64,000 bases of DNA, from contig NC_091935.1 of NCBI RefSeq assembly GCF_041260155.1, positions 8,459,501 to 8,523,500 of the forward strand, in the 5' to 3' direction. Shown here one piece after another: positions 24,946 to 52,700 of the stretch. The notes below the pieces were generated by a model. It did not search any database and was not told where the DNA came from. It was given only the letters and a program-made list of their open reading frames with translations. Position numbers and translations under genes: made by a program. Position 1 is the stretch's first letter. Each line of letters starts with the position of its first letter. Source of the DNA: Ptychodera flava (Eukaryota; Hemichordata; Enteropneusta; Ptychoderidae).

Positions 24946-26288
24946 AAAATGACCATATCAGCTGTCATTGTTTGTGCAATCAGTATGTTTAGTGATGACG
25001 GTACAAGAATTGGTTTGGTACCAAAGTATTGCCCCATGTTTAATAATTCCTTTATTTCAAGATTTACGTAATGAAATGAAGTAGTTAGTCTGTGTGCAGG
25101 GGAGGGGAAGAGAGAGAATAGATGATACAGAATGTTATTAGATGCAGAGTCAAAATGAATCTGTAAGGATTATAATGTTTTTAAAGTTTTTGCTTCTTCT
25201 CTCTCTTGGCATTGGTAAATAAATATCACTGAATTTGTTCCTAAACCATACCAATTTCAAAAAACTGCAGGTGATAGAAGATACATCATGAAACTATTTT
25301 TACAGAACGGGGATTCAAGTGCTTCAAAATGAAATGATGTTCTGCATGCCACTCAGCACAATCGTTAAAAGACCAAATACATGGTTGTGAATTTAATGGA
25401 ATTATAAATACAACATACAAACATCTAACATCTGAGAAGTACTATTATTGAGGAGAAACACATTTTATTTTCTTGCAGAATGTATTGAATAACAACACAC
25501 TTAAATGACGACGACGATGCTTGTCAACTTTTCTGGGTTTTTTTTGCGATTATAAATTCATGAAATTTTATTATTATTATTTGCATGTGTTGATGTCTGA
25601 AGACAGCCATAATTCCCAGGAAAGACTAATTTTTCAAAAAAAAAATTTCACTTCCATGTTGAAAAAGTGTGACTTAAATATTAGGCATTATAGGCATATC
25701 TTCAAGAAGGATTCAAATCATCTTTCGCAGATAATACACACAGTAATAATAAATGATTTTGGGAAGAAAAATGGAATTTTATGAGATGCTTTCCCTTGAT
25801 AAAACAAAAACTTTATAAAACTACTGATATTACAAGAAGCATCAACTTTCTATCTATTAAAGACAACAATACCAAAGTGAATTCAATTGTCCTATGATCA
25901 TTATCAAAAATAACTTTCTAACCAGTCTTCTTGAAGAAGGAATATTTGCAATAAAACGAATTACAGTAAAGTTTTCATCGTTTAACTACTTTCAGTGGTT
26001 ATTTACAAACTATGTACATATTATATCGATATGAGAGTGTGAAGACAGAGCTCTAGATTGTGTAGCCGACCAATCCTGTAGGTTTATAGGTGCGTATTTT
26101 TGGAATTCTTGGCCCTGATACTTTGCTTTATAGTGTAGGAAACAACTTTTGTTTGTACATTAAGGTCATTCTACAGCCGGCAGTCCAGGGGAAGGTGGTC
26201 ACAGCTACAGTCTCTGTGCCCGGATAGAGCAAATCGTCCGTGAGACTCTCTGGTTCTGGTGTGGTAAAATTGAGGCAAACGATGAATT
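24946..26288. other. Convergent spacer between the SLC35A3-like and Kelch genes
   Basis: Both neighbouring genes point into this stretch. It is AT-rich with no supported exon and probably contains the Kelch gene's 3' UTR on the minus strand. A minus-strand AATAAA lies near 25565, too far away to assign with confidence. Confidence 0.4.
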
Positions 26289-40946
<14,658 letters not shown>

Positions 40947-42605
40947 GGTTATTGCTGAATTGGGGACTGCACGGCAATGATGTTTTCACGTCTGTGGTCG
41001 CTTTGTGGTCTGACTGTCACAACTGCGTGACCATTTCACGAGGCACAACATGAATATAAATCTGATCTGTAACCTTTGCACTCTGGAATTCGCAGCAGAG
41101 CGTGCCTCCGACACCGGGGGTGATAAATCTTGGAGGTTTTTACACCGATGTTATTACAGTCTTGGCCTGAGAAACAATGTTACTAGGGAGGCCAGGGCAG
41201 ACGTACGCCACAATGTTTACTGCATGTTGTAGATGCAGTACTTGGTGCGTTAATGTGTTATAATTAGTAATTAATCCCTTCTGCCCTAAACGTGTGGCAT
41301 GTTTCACGTTAATAATTTGGCATGACACTCAATTCATTCAAGCAATTAATTTAATATCAAATAACATTCCGTTTGTGTCGGTGTTCAAACTCCACTGTAC
41401 AAAATAACGTTTGCAATATCTGTCGTCTCAGGTTCCTGTGCACCATTAGCAGAGAAATAAATCATTACTAGTGCAATCGACATGAATGCCACAATGTTAT
41501 CGAGTTCTACTTTAAAAAGACATACCAAGTTTGTGTATTTACATTTTTTTATTTTCGTTGATGTCGCATAACTAAACATGAATATAACACACTACGTCAT
41601 TATAGATTAAACTGTGACTATACTTCAATTATTACTAACAGAACTTTTTACGTGTGAAGATTATCTCGTGTAATGAGTCTGCCAAAATACCGATAAATTT
41701 GAAATCGAGCGGGTAAACAGCGCCCTCATAGAGGTGCTTTACTTTGACACCACTACTTTCCCTTGAGTTCTTGATTACTTACAGAAAACAGTAAAGCTTG
41801 TATGTCAATCGCACACACAATCTCCATCTTTATTTTGCTCTTGCATGTATAATATATCTTTGCAATTTGGTGCATTGCATGTTTTCTATATTCTAATCGC
41901 AAATCATTCTTTCATTTCCAGGAGAATACATACTCCTGCGTCAACTCAACTACAGTGGTTCAAGTCCATCATAAAAATTGACATATTTTGCCAAATTTGA
42001 CTGATAAAAAGCCACACTGTCAAACCATAAAAACTTTAAGTTCATGATTCATACTCAGACTATGGTTTCTTTGTTTGTATAGTTCTATTTCTGTCTGAAT
42101 GTTTTCAACAGAGTATAAATAATGGTGTTGCAGTAACCTTAAAGCTAAAGTAGCTCGAACTACAGTTTCTTGGCCTACTTCCAACAGCATTTTGCATTAC
42201 CCAGTATTTTGTTTTATCCATGCGGTATGTCAGTATGTGATGTGCATTGTCATTGTTGACAACTGAATTAATTCAAGTCCTGTTTTGTATTCCAATATCA
42301 ACACTAACAATGAATGGCCCACACATGTCATATACAGTCAATGTTGACAAGGTGAGTCCTGGGTATTTCGATATGCTGCAGGGAAGTAGACCAGAAACTG
42401 TAGCCGACAGATGCAGCATCTCAGAAGCATGGAAAAACTGTTCACAATTTACAGTTACTTGGCCCATAATTTGGAGATATTGTTCATATGATCTGAACCT
42501 TACGTTGTTGAAATTGAAATACTCTTGTCCCGTTGGACTGGTTCTGATGACACAACAACCTAGAATCACACTGCTGTAGTCTTGAGAAGGTCATATTCAA
42601 TGATG
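40947..42605. other. Spacer between Kelch 5' end and TTC33 3' end
   Basis: The two minus-strand genes are head to tail across about 1.7 kb. The part near 40950-41060 should hold the Kelch promoter and 5' UTR, but I see no recognisable motif set. The part near 42600 is the TTC33 3' UTR. A minus-strand AATAAA near 41828 is a possible polyadenylation signal. Confidence 0.4.
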
Positions 42606-45600
42606 TCACCTTGCTTTGACTCGACCTTTTGGTTTTATAATGACAGTGTCTTTGACTTCACCGGTGTTCTCTTTCTCTGATTCAGCTTCCTGCTTTTCCT
42701 TCTCTTTCCATTTCTTCTGTTTGTGGAGATCCACGGCCCAGGCCAGGTCATCCTGCCACAGTTCCATTTCGGTGGGGTTCAGATGTAACGCTTTGCAAAA
42801 ACTAGCAATAGCCTAGGAATGACCAGAATAAACACAATGGTAGACACAGGTGTGGTGCCATAAAAATAACTGACATAATAACTAATTGGAAATTTTGAGA
42901 TTGCTTTATGTTATCACAGATTTAAATATTAATGCAGGCAAAATGATGGAATTGTTCTGAACATTTTAATACGACAAGCTGAGAGTTGGTCTTGTATGCC
43001 AAGAACTAACTTTGGCCATTTTGGACATCTTAATTATTCTTTTTCTAATTAGTCTTGTTCTAGACTTTGAAAAACCCAATATTCACTCCATCAACACATC
43101 CCCTAGCCCATCTTTGTATGACAAACAAGTTGCTTGCAAATTAAGTTCAAAATATAGTTAAATTTCCTCTGTTTGATCTTCTAATTGCATGCACTTTTAT
43201 TTGTATATACATCTCCAGTCAATACCAGCATAAAACACAATTTTGGTTTGTGAAGATATTTTCTCTATTTTGACAGGAATATTTCACACCTTCTTGGAGC
43301 ACAGTACAAAGTACAGTTCACCTGACTCACAGTCCCTCTATGGAGGGACTGTGGTTTACCCAACTTCCTGTAAGTAGGTCCACACTCACCATTGGTGACA
43401 ATGGATTTGGGCCAAACCATGGTAGGGAAAGGGTGAGGACTGCTATTTCAAGGTGAATTTCACCAATACGAGATGCTTAAAATTTAACCATCAATGCATC
43501 ACATTCTAACGAGATCAAGGATTCACTACACCAGGGTGTAGATTATTGGTCAAGACTGAAAAGCACTGGCTCACATAATGCATAAAGCTTATGAGGCCCG
43601 CCTAAGAAAACTTGATTGTTTTTACAGTGAAGAATGGCCTTAGCATTTTTTTAGGTGCACAAATATGAGGCACAGTTTTTGTAATGTTTGTCATCTGTGA
43701 TTTTCTGCCTAAGTCTTGAACCAATATGCAACACATCAGTAGAAACATGCCAGCATTTCATTGTTGGCTGACCTGGCATGTCATGACTTACCAGTCCTAT
43801 TTCTCCAAGGCCGAGCAGTGCCCTTCCCAATGTTTGATGGGCTACCCACCACTTAGGATCCAACTGCACAGCCTTCTCCGCAGTCTTCACAGCCGGATAG
43901 ACCTCAGCTACCTCCATCAGAGCCTTTCATGAATGGAAAACCGACATTACATGGGCAAATGATATGTAATGGTGTAGATGTGCATACTATGCAATTGTAC
44001 TGCTTCCTTGATCTATATACAAATTTATTAAATGTATTATGCTTGATGGCTTGTGACATTTTAAGTTTTACCGGTAACTTTTAGCTGTTAAGTTGGTACA
44101 TAGACTATTAATTAGCATATAAATATCAGAACAGAGGAAATTTAAGCAATATGTTCTTGCAGACTGCCGCGTAGATTGTGGTGTAAACTGGTGGCCTGCT
44201 GCGTACGGCCAAGAAAAGCACAGCAACTAGAGCCAGTCTTGTACATAATTTGTTTGTCACAGTTTTTTATTGTCCTCCAGTCACTGAGATGTCATTCGAA
44301 GTATGAAATGTGAAAATAAACAACACAGCTGTTGACAATACTATTTGAACTCTCCTACAAAGACACTAACTAAAAATAGCGCCAATGGCACTTGATCACA
44401 ACTGGCACATTGTGAAACTACTCTATCTCTGGGTACACCTGTACATGAAATACTGAATTGGTAGGTGCTGCCGGTTTGGAGTTTGTCAGTAAATGCACAC
44501 AGAAAACAAAGTCCCGAAGTAGCGAATTCCAGCCATTTTCAAACCACACTGTTTGTCAGTGGGGTAAGCAATATTCGCAAAAATCACATTTCCAGGCTAA
44601 TAGACTATGTTTTACGAAATCACACGTCCTTATTACAAAATAAAATGATCTTTGTCTTTAAATCAATGCGCCAGTAAATAGGTCCAGCAGCTAGTTATGT
44701 CATCAAGTCTGTAATGTTAAGGGTCATAACAAATGTGAGAAATCTAAAACATTAAATATGTTGTTTTTTATCATTTTATTACCAAAAGCGCATGAAAATC
44801 TCTGATACTTTGAATCAGCCATCCTGCATATTTGTAACATTCATCAAAACCTCATTTCTGTTCAACAACTCATTAAATAGTCCACAATGCAGGATTTGTG
44901 TACATTCCAAAACTACATATATGAAAGACCCCTAAAATCAATTAGTTAAAGGGGGGTTAGAAATTTCCCAAAACTATCTAACCGCTGCTCCGTTTGGCTC
45001 CATTTTTCGGAATCGGAACCTTGGAATTAGTCTGAATATCTCTACCAAATATCAATGCAGTCTGTTCAGCGGATTTTGACTTTTGTCGTTTACGGAAAAT
45101 GGACACTGTCCACCACTGGTTGAAGCTAACCCTATATCACAACTTCCAGATGTGATAATGACCTATGGTCATTATGTTAAAAAATACCGCCAATGGCGCT
45201 TGGACATAATGACCGCCTAGTATTATCGGCATTTATCAACAACCACACTCACTGTGAATTAGACAGACCACGAAGTCAATGAGCAACATATAGCTGAAAG
45301 ACTATTTTTCACATTGTGATTTTAAGCTCATTTTATGAGAAAAGAGACATGTATATGTATATGGAGAAAAAGCAGAAGACATATTTGTAAATTGTTTGTT
45401 AAGTGACAATCATATATGCATCTCTTGAAATTTTGTGGTTATAAGGTATAACAGTAGTGTAAGAATAATGAGGTTAGAGTAAGTTAGTAAAGCTAAGTTG
45501 ACAGTAATTAAGATTACAAAATTATACACTAAGCTGAGGAAATCTGAATGAAATAAATGTTGAAAAGTAGCAAAGTCATGGTCATCTTTTGTCTAATACC

Positions 45601-47521
45601 TTGTGTAAGTTCATGAACTTTACTATACATAATCTTGCTGTAGATTTGTTGCTAATGGGCAATAACTGTGTTTCAGATCATTTCAGAGCACGCCATCCAT
45701 GACAGGTTTAAATTGTAATATACTTCTGTTTAAAGGAGAGAAACTTCTCAAATAATTTTTTCCCTGTAATTTGCTGTGAGAACACATGGACAGATGCTCA
45801 GGACTCTATGCTGGTGCTACCTTGATAACTAACCTACAACTTGTAACGTCATTGTCTAACCTGTTCACCCCAATTTCCTGTAGACAGGTCCACACTCTCC
45901 ATTGATAACAATGGGTTTGGGCCATACCATTGTAGTGAAAGACTGTAACATGTGAGGTTGTGGATACTTAATCTCTGGAATGTCAAAGTCTGTATATTGA
46001 CTCAAGGATGTTTACTTAACAAATGCCTAGGGTCATCTCAAAAGTGAGGATCTAAACTATGAAATATGTTTTTTCTAATGCTTTTGATGCCCAAAAGACC
46101 ATAGAAATCTCTTATACTTCGAATCAGCCATCCTGCATATTTCTAACATTCATCAAAACCTCATTTCTGTTCAACAACTCATAAAACAGTCCACAATGCA
46201 GGATTGGTGTACATTCCAAAACTAAATATATGAAAGACCCCTAAAATCAATTAGATAAAAAGGGGGGTTAGAAATTTCCAAAACTATCTAACCGGCACTC
46301 CGTTTGGCTCCATTTTTCGGAATTGGAACCTTGGAACCAGTCTATGTATCGGTATCAAATATCAACGCAGTCTGTTCAGCAGTTTTTGACTTTTTGTCGT
46401 TACGGAAATGGACGACATCAAACACCGGTTGAAACCACCTCTATATCACAACTTCCAGTTGTGATAAAAAGCACTAAAACAACAGAATTACGATGCTCTC
46501 TACAACCATCTTACTGTACTATTCTATGATTTGAACAGCTTGCACATGATACATCTCGACAACCATTGACCTAAATATGCTTTTCAACATTTAGAGATAT
46601 CCCTCACCAAAACGTGAGAGAAGGCAATTCTTGCAGTCACATTCATGATTGTATTACATCTCATTTTTTTAACAAGTTGACACCTAAGTAGTCTATTAGT
46701 AGATTTGTTAATTTACCTGTGCCTTCATTTCATATAATTTAGCCTTTGATGGGGTCAGTTCAATGGCTTCATCCCATTTCTTGATAGCTTCCCAGAATCT
46801 TTAAGAGAAATATAAACGATTGTATGGCAGACATATCACATGTCAGTCATCACATAGATGTAATTACGAGTCAAAATCCCAGAAAAGACAAACATCACCG
46901 TGATGGTGCCGTCCTTTCGGCTGAAATTGGCTTGGATGAAAGCATCAGACCAGCATTGTTTTATAAATGTGTAATTATGGTTGCAGATTATCCTACTTCA
47001 AAGGTATCAACATGATATTAATGACATAAATGATTGTTGCACCATGACCAGACACATGCGGGTTTTATTCTGACATAACTTGGCCCCCACCACACAGAAG
47101 CTCATCCCGATTGGAAAAGGACCAAATAAGTGGGAGGTACGGTAAATAAAATGTTAAGCACATCATTGAAAACTTAACAGAAATGCATGGAGCTGTAAAA
47201 ATCTCCTTTTTTCTCTCTCTCCATGATAAGTCACAAAATATATTGTTTTGTTGATATCTTCTTTCTCTTTTACCTTTCTGATTCTGCAAGTGTTTCGCCC
47301 TCGATTTTTAATCTGTTGCTTTTTGCTTCGTTGTCCTCTAGCTGCATTACTTTCGATTTCTTTTTAATCCGTGATAACTCTACCCAGTCTATTTCGCCCG
47401 TCGCATACAGTTCTTCATCCGAATCATCTCCGTCGACCACACCAGTGACGTCTTGGAACTTTGTGAGCGCTGTCTTTTTCACACTGTCACCTATTTTCCT
47501 TTTCCATCCAAAAGACGTCAT
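42606..47521 (-). CDS. TTC33: Tetratricopeptide repeat protein 33
   Basis: Coding exons: 47521-47274, 46798-46717, 43923-43792, 42812-42606. All are GT-AG and in phase, 669 nt in total, 222 aa, somewhat shorter than human TTC33 (262 aa). The N-terminus MTSFGWKRKIGDSVKK is the family signature. An acidic linker (DGDDSDEELYATGEID) and ESERFWEAIKKWDEAIELTP follow, then TPR-like helices (YEMKAQALMEVAEVYPAV; HQTLGRALLGLGEIGLAI) and LHLNPTEMELWQDDLAWA. The C-terminal tail is charged (KKWKEKEKQEAESEKENTGE). TPR folds bind protein partners; a specific role for TTC33 is not established by the sequence. Its start lies only about 130 bp from an ETS site, shared with PIF1 on the other strand. Confidence 0.92.
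43358..43436. mobile_element. Short MITE, family 2, copy 3 (worn)
   Basis: Shared core CTTCCTGTAAGTAGGTCCACACTC, CAATGGATTTGGGCCAAACC and an AAAGGGTGAGG end. Just upstream is a small hairpin AGTCCCTC-TATG-GAGGGACT (43331-43350). It lies in TTC33 intron 3. Confidence 0.45.
44707..46473 (+). repeat. Two direct copies of a repeat of about 460 bp in TTC33 intron 2
   Basis: The block at about 44707-45173 recurs at about 46025-46473. Shared stretches include GAATCAGCCATCCTGCATAT, CATTCATCAAAACCTCATTT, AAAGGGGGGTTAGAAATTTCC and TCCGTTTGGCTCCATTTTTC, with scattered small differences. The copies are about 1.3 kb apart in the same orientation. No ORF or clear TIR is seen, so the class is unknown. Confidence 0.8.
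45857..45945. mobile_element. Short MITE, family 2, copy 4
   Basis: It runs from TAACCTGTTCACCCCAATTTCC to CCATTGTAGTGAAAGACTGTAA. The core ACAATGGGTTTGG matches the copy at 11698. It lies in TTC33 intron 2. Confidence 0.5.
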
Positions 47522-47872
47522 TTTCGCATATTACTTTCGCGCCGCTAACCGAAGAGGGAAGCCTCTGGTAGGTTGCATCCTGTTTCAGACAACAACGAAA
47601 TGTCCCCTGGACAACATTCGAGCCGCTTGTGTTTTCATTTCCACGTTGACCCGGAAGTATATCCCCGCAAGCGCAAAGTACAAGCAGACGTTTGTTATAT
47701 AAGCTCTATTGTCATTGGCTTAGTCATTTCCACTAAATTTACTACGGCGATTCCTATTGGCTTGTCAGAGGACATTGAAAAGGCGCTCCAGTTTTTAAAA
47801 GCCAACAAAGGGTTTGGGGTTTCGCATTTTGGTTTGCGGAGTATTATTTTGTTGTCTTGCAAAAGGAAAACG
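47522..47872. promoter_or_regulatory. Bidirectional promoter of TTC33 (minus) and PIF1 (plus), with PIF1 5' UTR exon
   Basis: The TTC33 start codon is at 47521. A strong ETS site ACCCGGAAGTA lies at 47649-47659. On the plus strand a noncoding exon probably ends at 47872 with the donor AAAACG|GTAAGTC, because the PIF1 start-codon exon opens with an acceptor at 49773. Head-to-head genes with an ETS site between them are a known bidirectional promoter layout. Confidence 0.6.
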
Positions 47873-48010
47873 GTAAGTCTAAAGTGTTTCTCAGTAAACT
47901 CGTTTTGTCACGAATGCTTTTCCTTCCCTGTTGTGCGAGACTGTCGCCGTCCCTCCCGATTATTTTCCTGACCCAATTCCTCAGCGTGGACATTTAAATC
48001 GTCAAATTGG

Positions 48011-48633
48011 GGTCCTACTAATTACTGCCCGTCACTGCCCGTCACTGCCCGTCAGGAAATTAGCCTTCCAATTACTGTAATCAGTCGATATTTCAATACC
48101 AAAGACCACTACTCTTTGTAAAAACGAACGAAATAATATTCCAAGATCCGAAAAATGTTGATTTTCGAACGAGTAGCAACGCTAATCGTGTGATCGTACA
48201 TGCATCACCATTGGCCATACATACTGCCCGTCGACGTCCGACCACTGCCCGTCACTGCCGTCGGGAAATTTACCTTTCAACGACTGTAATCAGTTGATAT
48301 CTCATATCAAAAACATTACTTACTATACAACCAAACAAAATTGTCGTCCCAGACCCCAACAACGTTGATTTGCGAACGAGTGGCAACGCTGATCGTAATC
48401 GATGTCCGAACACTGCCTATCATCACTGCCCGTCGAGTAGAGAACTTAGCGCTCCAATATTCAAGTTAGTTCTGAGACAGGACTCGGGCATTTGGAGTAA
48501 AACAGACTCTTATTTTGTAGCTTTATATATAGAAGTGGTCTTTGGTATTGATATATCGACAGATTACAGTAATTGGAAGGCTAATTTCCTGACGGGCAGT
48601 GACGGGCAGTGACGGGCAGTAATTAGTAGGACC
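48011..48633. mobile_element. TIR element with tripled CTGCCCGTCA and a duplicated interior
   Basis: The inverted ends run from GGTCCTACTAATTACTGCCC (48011) to the matching GGGCAGTAATTAGTAGGACC (ending 48633). The complementarity extends about 100 bp inward (left to about 48115, right from about 48533). Each end carries CTGCCCGTCA or its complement three times in a row. The interior holds a second diverged copy of the left half: CGAACGAGTAGCAACGCTAA near 48168 and CGAACGAGTGGCAACGCTGA near 48375. The outer flanks TTTAAATCGTCAAATT (47993) and TTTAAATTGTCAAATT (48635) look like a 16-bp direct repeat. It lies in the 5' UTR intron of PIF1. Confidence 0.75.
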
Positions 48634-48893
48634 GTTTAAATTGTCAAATTCATTGTTCGTGTACTGTACTGTACTGCATACTGTACTGGTTACAATAAGT
48701 GTAATGCGGTATTTTAGCAGTTCCATGCGAGATCTATAATGAAGGGGAGTGCGCATCTCGATTGTACATTATGTGTTCGGTAATCTCGATTTGGAATACC
48801 TACGGTACTGAAACGACGGTAGGTCTTCCCGGAAGCAATATCTATGCTATGGCAGGGGTACTTTCACATGGCTCAACTGGGCCAACTGTTCCT

Positions 48894-48990
48894 AGCCTAG
48901 ACCCTACCTATTTCTTCGCTTTTGCCCCCCGTGCCTCACCACACCCCGGAGTGTGGTCGGAGGCTAAAGCGAAGAAATAGGGTCTGGGCT
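48894..48990. repeat. Foldback element, copy A
   Basis: AGCCTAGACCCTACC...TTTCTTCGCTTT pairs with AAAGCGAAGAAATAGGGTCTGGGCT. The arms are about 42 bp with few mismatches, a 4-nt insertion in the left arm and almost no loop. It lies in the PIF1 5' intron. Confidence 0.75.
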
Positions 48991-49092
48991 AAAATATTCC
49001 AGCCCCATCAGAACAGTAGCTTATTGCTTTCACTCAAATTTCCCTCTATACAATTGCTAATGTTAACCATAGAAAACTGCAGATTTGCACCA

Positions 49093-49151
49093 AGCTAGAC
49101 CCTACATTTCGCTTTCTGCGAAGGCCAAAAATGAAGTGTACGGTCCAGGCT
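49093..49151. repeat. Foldback element, copy B (related, worn)
   Basis: AGCTAGACCCTACATTTCGC opposes GAAGTGTACGGTCCAGGCT. The ends resemble those of the foldback at 48894, only 100 bp away, so the two are probably related. Confidence 0.5.
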
Positions 49152-49796
49152 ACAAGCCTGATGGTAACAGGTGAAATCACCCAGCCTCTCGGTAGTCACT
49201 GCACACTCAACATAAACAATTTGGATACAAAAAGTTGAGTCTGACGGATTCTTCATTATGGAGTGCAAAGTTTGCATGAGTCCATCATGGGCTGGGAAGG
49301 GGTACATTGTTGCATTTTTTTACAGTTTTGGCAATGTCAAGGAATTTGTAGATGTGGAAAACATCCAAGCCACAATACTGAATATTTGGATACATTATCA
49401 GTTATAATATGAAGTATGACATCACGAAATTCACTGGTATTGTAAAAGCTATAATTTTTTTAACATCCTCTTGATAGTCTATACAATAACTTTACAAATG
49501 GATTAACTATTTGTACATAATTGTTGACTGCTATCGTGATAATGCAATATATCATGGTATAGGTATTGCACCCCACCCCAAAAAAATGTTCCAGCCCTCA
49601 TTAAGTTATTGCAAGTTCATATATCCTGTTGCCTCATCCAACTTTGTTCAGTCAACACATTGTTATTTTACTTTGTACTCACAGTAATGTGTGTGTTGTA
49701 TTCTCAACTATTGAAAAAACCCATAATTTGTTTTGTTACATTTGTTTTACCATTTTTCACCCTTTTATTTCAGTTTGGGCACTTACATCAGTCATC

Positions 49797-52700
49797 ATGG
49801 ATATGAGTGAATTGCAATGCACCATCACCTTGGAAATATTAACCGGTGTGGGAACTGTATCGAAAAGAACCGTTCATCGAAATTCAAAAATTATCCTGGG
49901 ACGCAATGAATTCAGGGACATCATACTCAAAATGGAACTGGGAAAAGTCAGCGCGAAGTACAGAATCCAGGAAATGAAGCTGCATAAACGTTTTGTGAAA
50001 GATGGCAAAGCAACACTTCACCTGCCTGATCACAAAGTTCAAATCATGTTAGCAAACTGCCCACCTGATCAACTAATTCGCTTTTTAAAATGTCTAGTTA
50101 CAAAGTTAGAGATAAATAAAAGCGCTGGAACGCTTAGCGAGAGACAGAGAATGAGATCAGAACTGCCGAGAACATTTGATAATATCAGTCCACTCACTCA
50201 GAAGGACTTCAACACCGTCAGTAACATCAGAAATCAGCAAGCTGATGCCAAAGGTACAGAAACTACACCAAGTGCTGCCAGTAAGAGGAAAGGTCTGAAG
50301 AGAGGTCGAATTGAAATGAGTGATGAAACTAATAAGGTGAGTCTGACAATGACGAAAAAATAATGAGATATCATAAAGCCGTCTTCCCAGTATCTCTGTA
50401 TAGGCTTTCTGCTTGGAAACTTGCCAAATGCTTAAGCAGAGACAAGTTTTTCTCCTTGTCTGTGGCTTAAGTGAGTCATAACAGTTTTTGTTTTACTGCC
50501 ATAGTTGACAGCTATTCAGTGTTTCTACAGGAGCTGTGTAACAGGGTCATTATCCTTCAGTTCCTAAAAAACAACAGGAATTCATTGACATTGAAGTTAC
50601 TTTAATCTGTACAAGTACAATGATATACTAAAAGCACTAGAGGTCTACTGTAAGAATGGCTTGGCCATAGGAAGGCATCTGTGATCTATGAGAACACTGT
50701 GATCATAAATTGTCCAATACATTGTAAGATGGAAATTTCCAGTCATGAGATATCTTCTCTCATCTTGAAAGCTATGATCACATCTTCACACAGATTGAAT
50801 CTGCACCGAAAAAGAGGCTATCAGTGTCTTCCGTCCCCATGAGACTATCCCAAGAACAGTGTGAAGTCTTGAAAGCTGTGCTGGATGGACAGAATGTGTT
50901 CTTCACGGGAAGTGCAGGCACTGGTAAATCTTTCCTTTTGAAGAGAATCATAGGGGCTCTACCCCCTGATGCGACCTTTGCTACGGCTAGCACTGGTGTT
51001 GCTGCGTGTCATATCAATGGAATTACCCTTCATCAGTTTGCAGGTAGGCCTTCATCACAAAGAGCATCTGTACTAGCTCTGATAGTAAAGCCACATAATA
51101 AAGATCAACCAGGGTTTTCGTTTCGTTTACCATTATGTTTCATGATATGTTTATCACATTTGTGTGTTCATATTTATCCACAGAGCTGACAAGTTACAAG
51201 TGACTAGCTTTCCCCCATGTATAAACATCTCACGCCTTCATGAATACTGGTCTTAATGGTCAAATCATTGTTCAACAATGCTTTGCTCGACAGCTGTTAT
51301 TGACCATGCGAGAGAGCCCTCAATTACGATAATGGCGTAATTTTAAATTTTTGTTTATATGGTTCTTGCAGGGATGGGGTCTGGAAGCCAGCCCCTTGAA
51401 CCGTGCATTGAGTTGGCATCAAGACCAGCCAGAGCAAGGCAATGGAGAAAGTGTAAACATCTCATCGTTGATGAAATTTCAATGTTAGATGCAGACTTCT
51501 TCACAAAACTTGAGGTATGGTAATTCAATATTGTCTTAGGGGTCCTCCTAATGTCAACACAAAAGTTTACTTTGTTTTTATGATTCAAAGGTTTTTGTAG
51601 CTTATCATTATTTCTAGTATTAGAGATTCCCTAACTTCTAATTTGTAGGTCATATTACACTGATAACTGCACTGAACACTACAGATGACTTTCATTTCAT
51701 AACTGATTTCATTCATATATTTTATAACTTTCAAGTTAATTTTTATATCCATTGCAACAGTGGCTCTTGTACAGTGTATGAGGAAATCTCACAAAACCTA
51801 AATCCAACTTTTTTTGCATTGATCTTATAGCCAGTGGCATTTAGAAAATTAGATATAAATCAGAGAAAGTTTCTGAAATATTATTGGCTTATTCTGTGTC
51901 AGCTGATGACATGCAAATTGTACTCAAAACTATGCCATCACTTAACATGTATCATCATATATGATATCACTTCCAATGAAAGATGAGAATGGTATTCATT
52001 TGCTTGAGTAAAACAAAAGCATCAATGTATTTTTTTTCTGTCTAACATCCTTTATACCAGCATGTTGCAAGAGTTGTCCGTAACAAAGACAAACCCTTCG
52101 GTGGTATACAGGTGATCCTGTGCGGTGACTTTCTACAACTTCCTCCTGTCACAAAAGCTGGGCAGAAAAGACAGTTTTGCTTCAGGTATGTCCTGCATGC
52201 AGCCATTCACAGACATCATTCCACAAAACAATTATCCGTGCAGTTCACTCGGACTGTGCAGGTTAAATGTACAGTTTCTGATGATGATCTATAAAACTTC
52301 ATTTTATTTTGCCTTTCTTGTGAATATATCTTTTTCTGAATTATACTGTGAATGAAATTAACTTTTATACATGAGCATGCATCTAAAATTCCATGTAAGT
52401 CAGCAGCGTTGTATTATTAAGAAAGTTAACCTGTTTCTCATGAATGTATCCCTTACTTCAGTGCTCATGAACTCAATTCTCATCCTCATTAAAATTTCAG
52501 TGACATGCTCTACTGCATATGCTTTATTTCTGTGCCATAAAATGGGAATTAAGATGGCAACCAGACTTCTGTATAATGATTAATCTACCTGTTTCCTCAG
52601 TTATGAACATAGAAATTTAAAAAAATCACAAACTACACAAAAGGAATATAAACGGGAAGGCAGTGTGTTATTTCAAGCTTTTATCATCATACTAAAGTCA

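Noticed and set aside
42247-42579. 110-codon plus-strand open frame just beyond TTC33
   Set aside because: It starts from a non-ATG codon, lies in the probable TTC33 3' UTR, and part resembles sequence near 15200-15320, suggesting a dispersed repeat.
49629-49796. Upstream in-frame extension of the first PIF1 exon
   Set aside because: It crosses a good splice acceptor (TTTATTTCAG at 49773), is hydrophobic intron-like sequence, and the family N-terminus matches the start at 49797.
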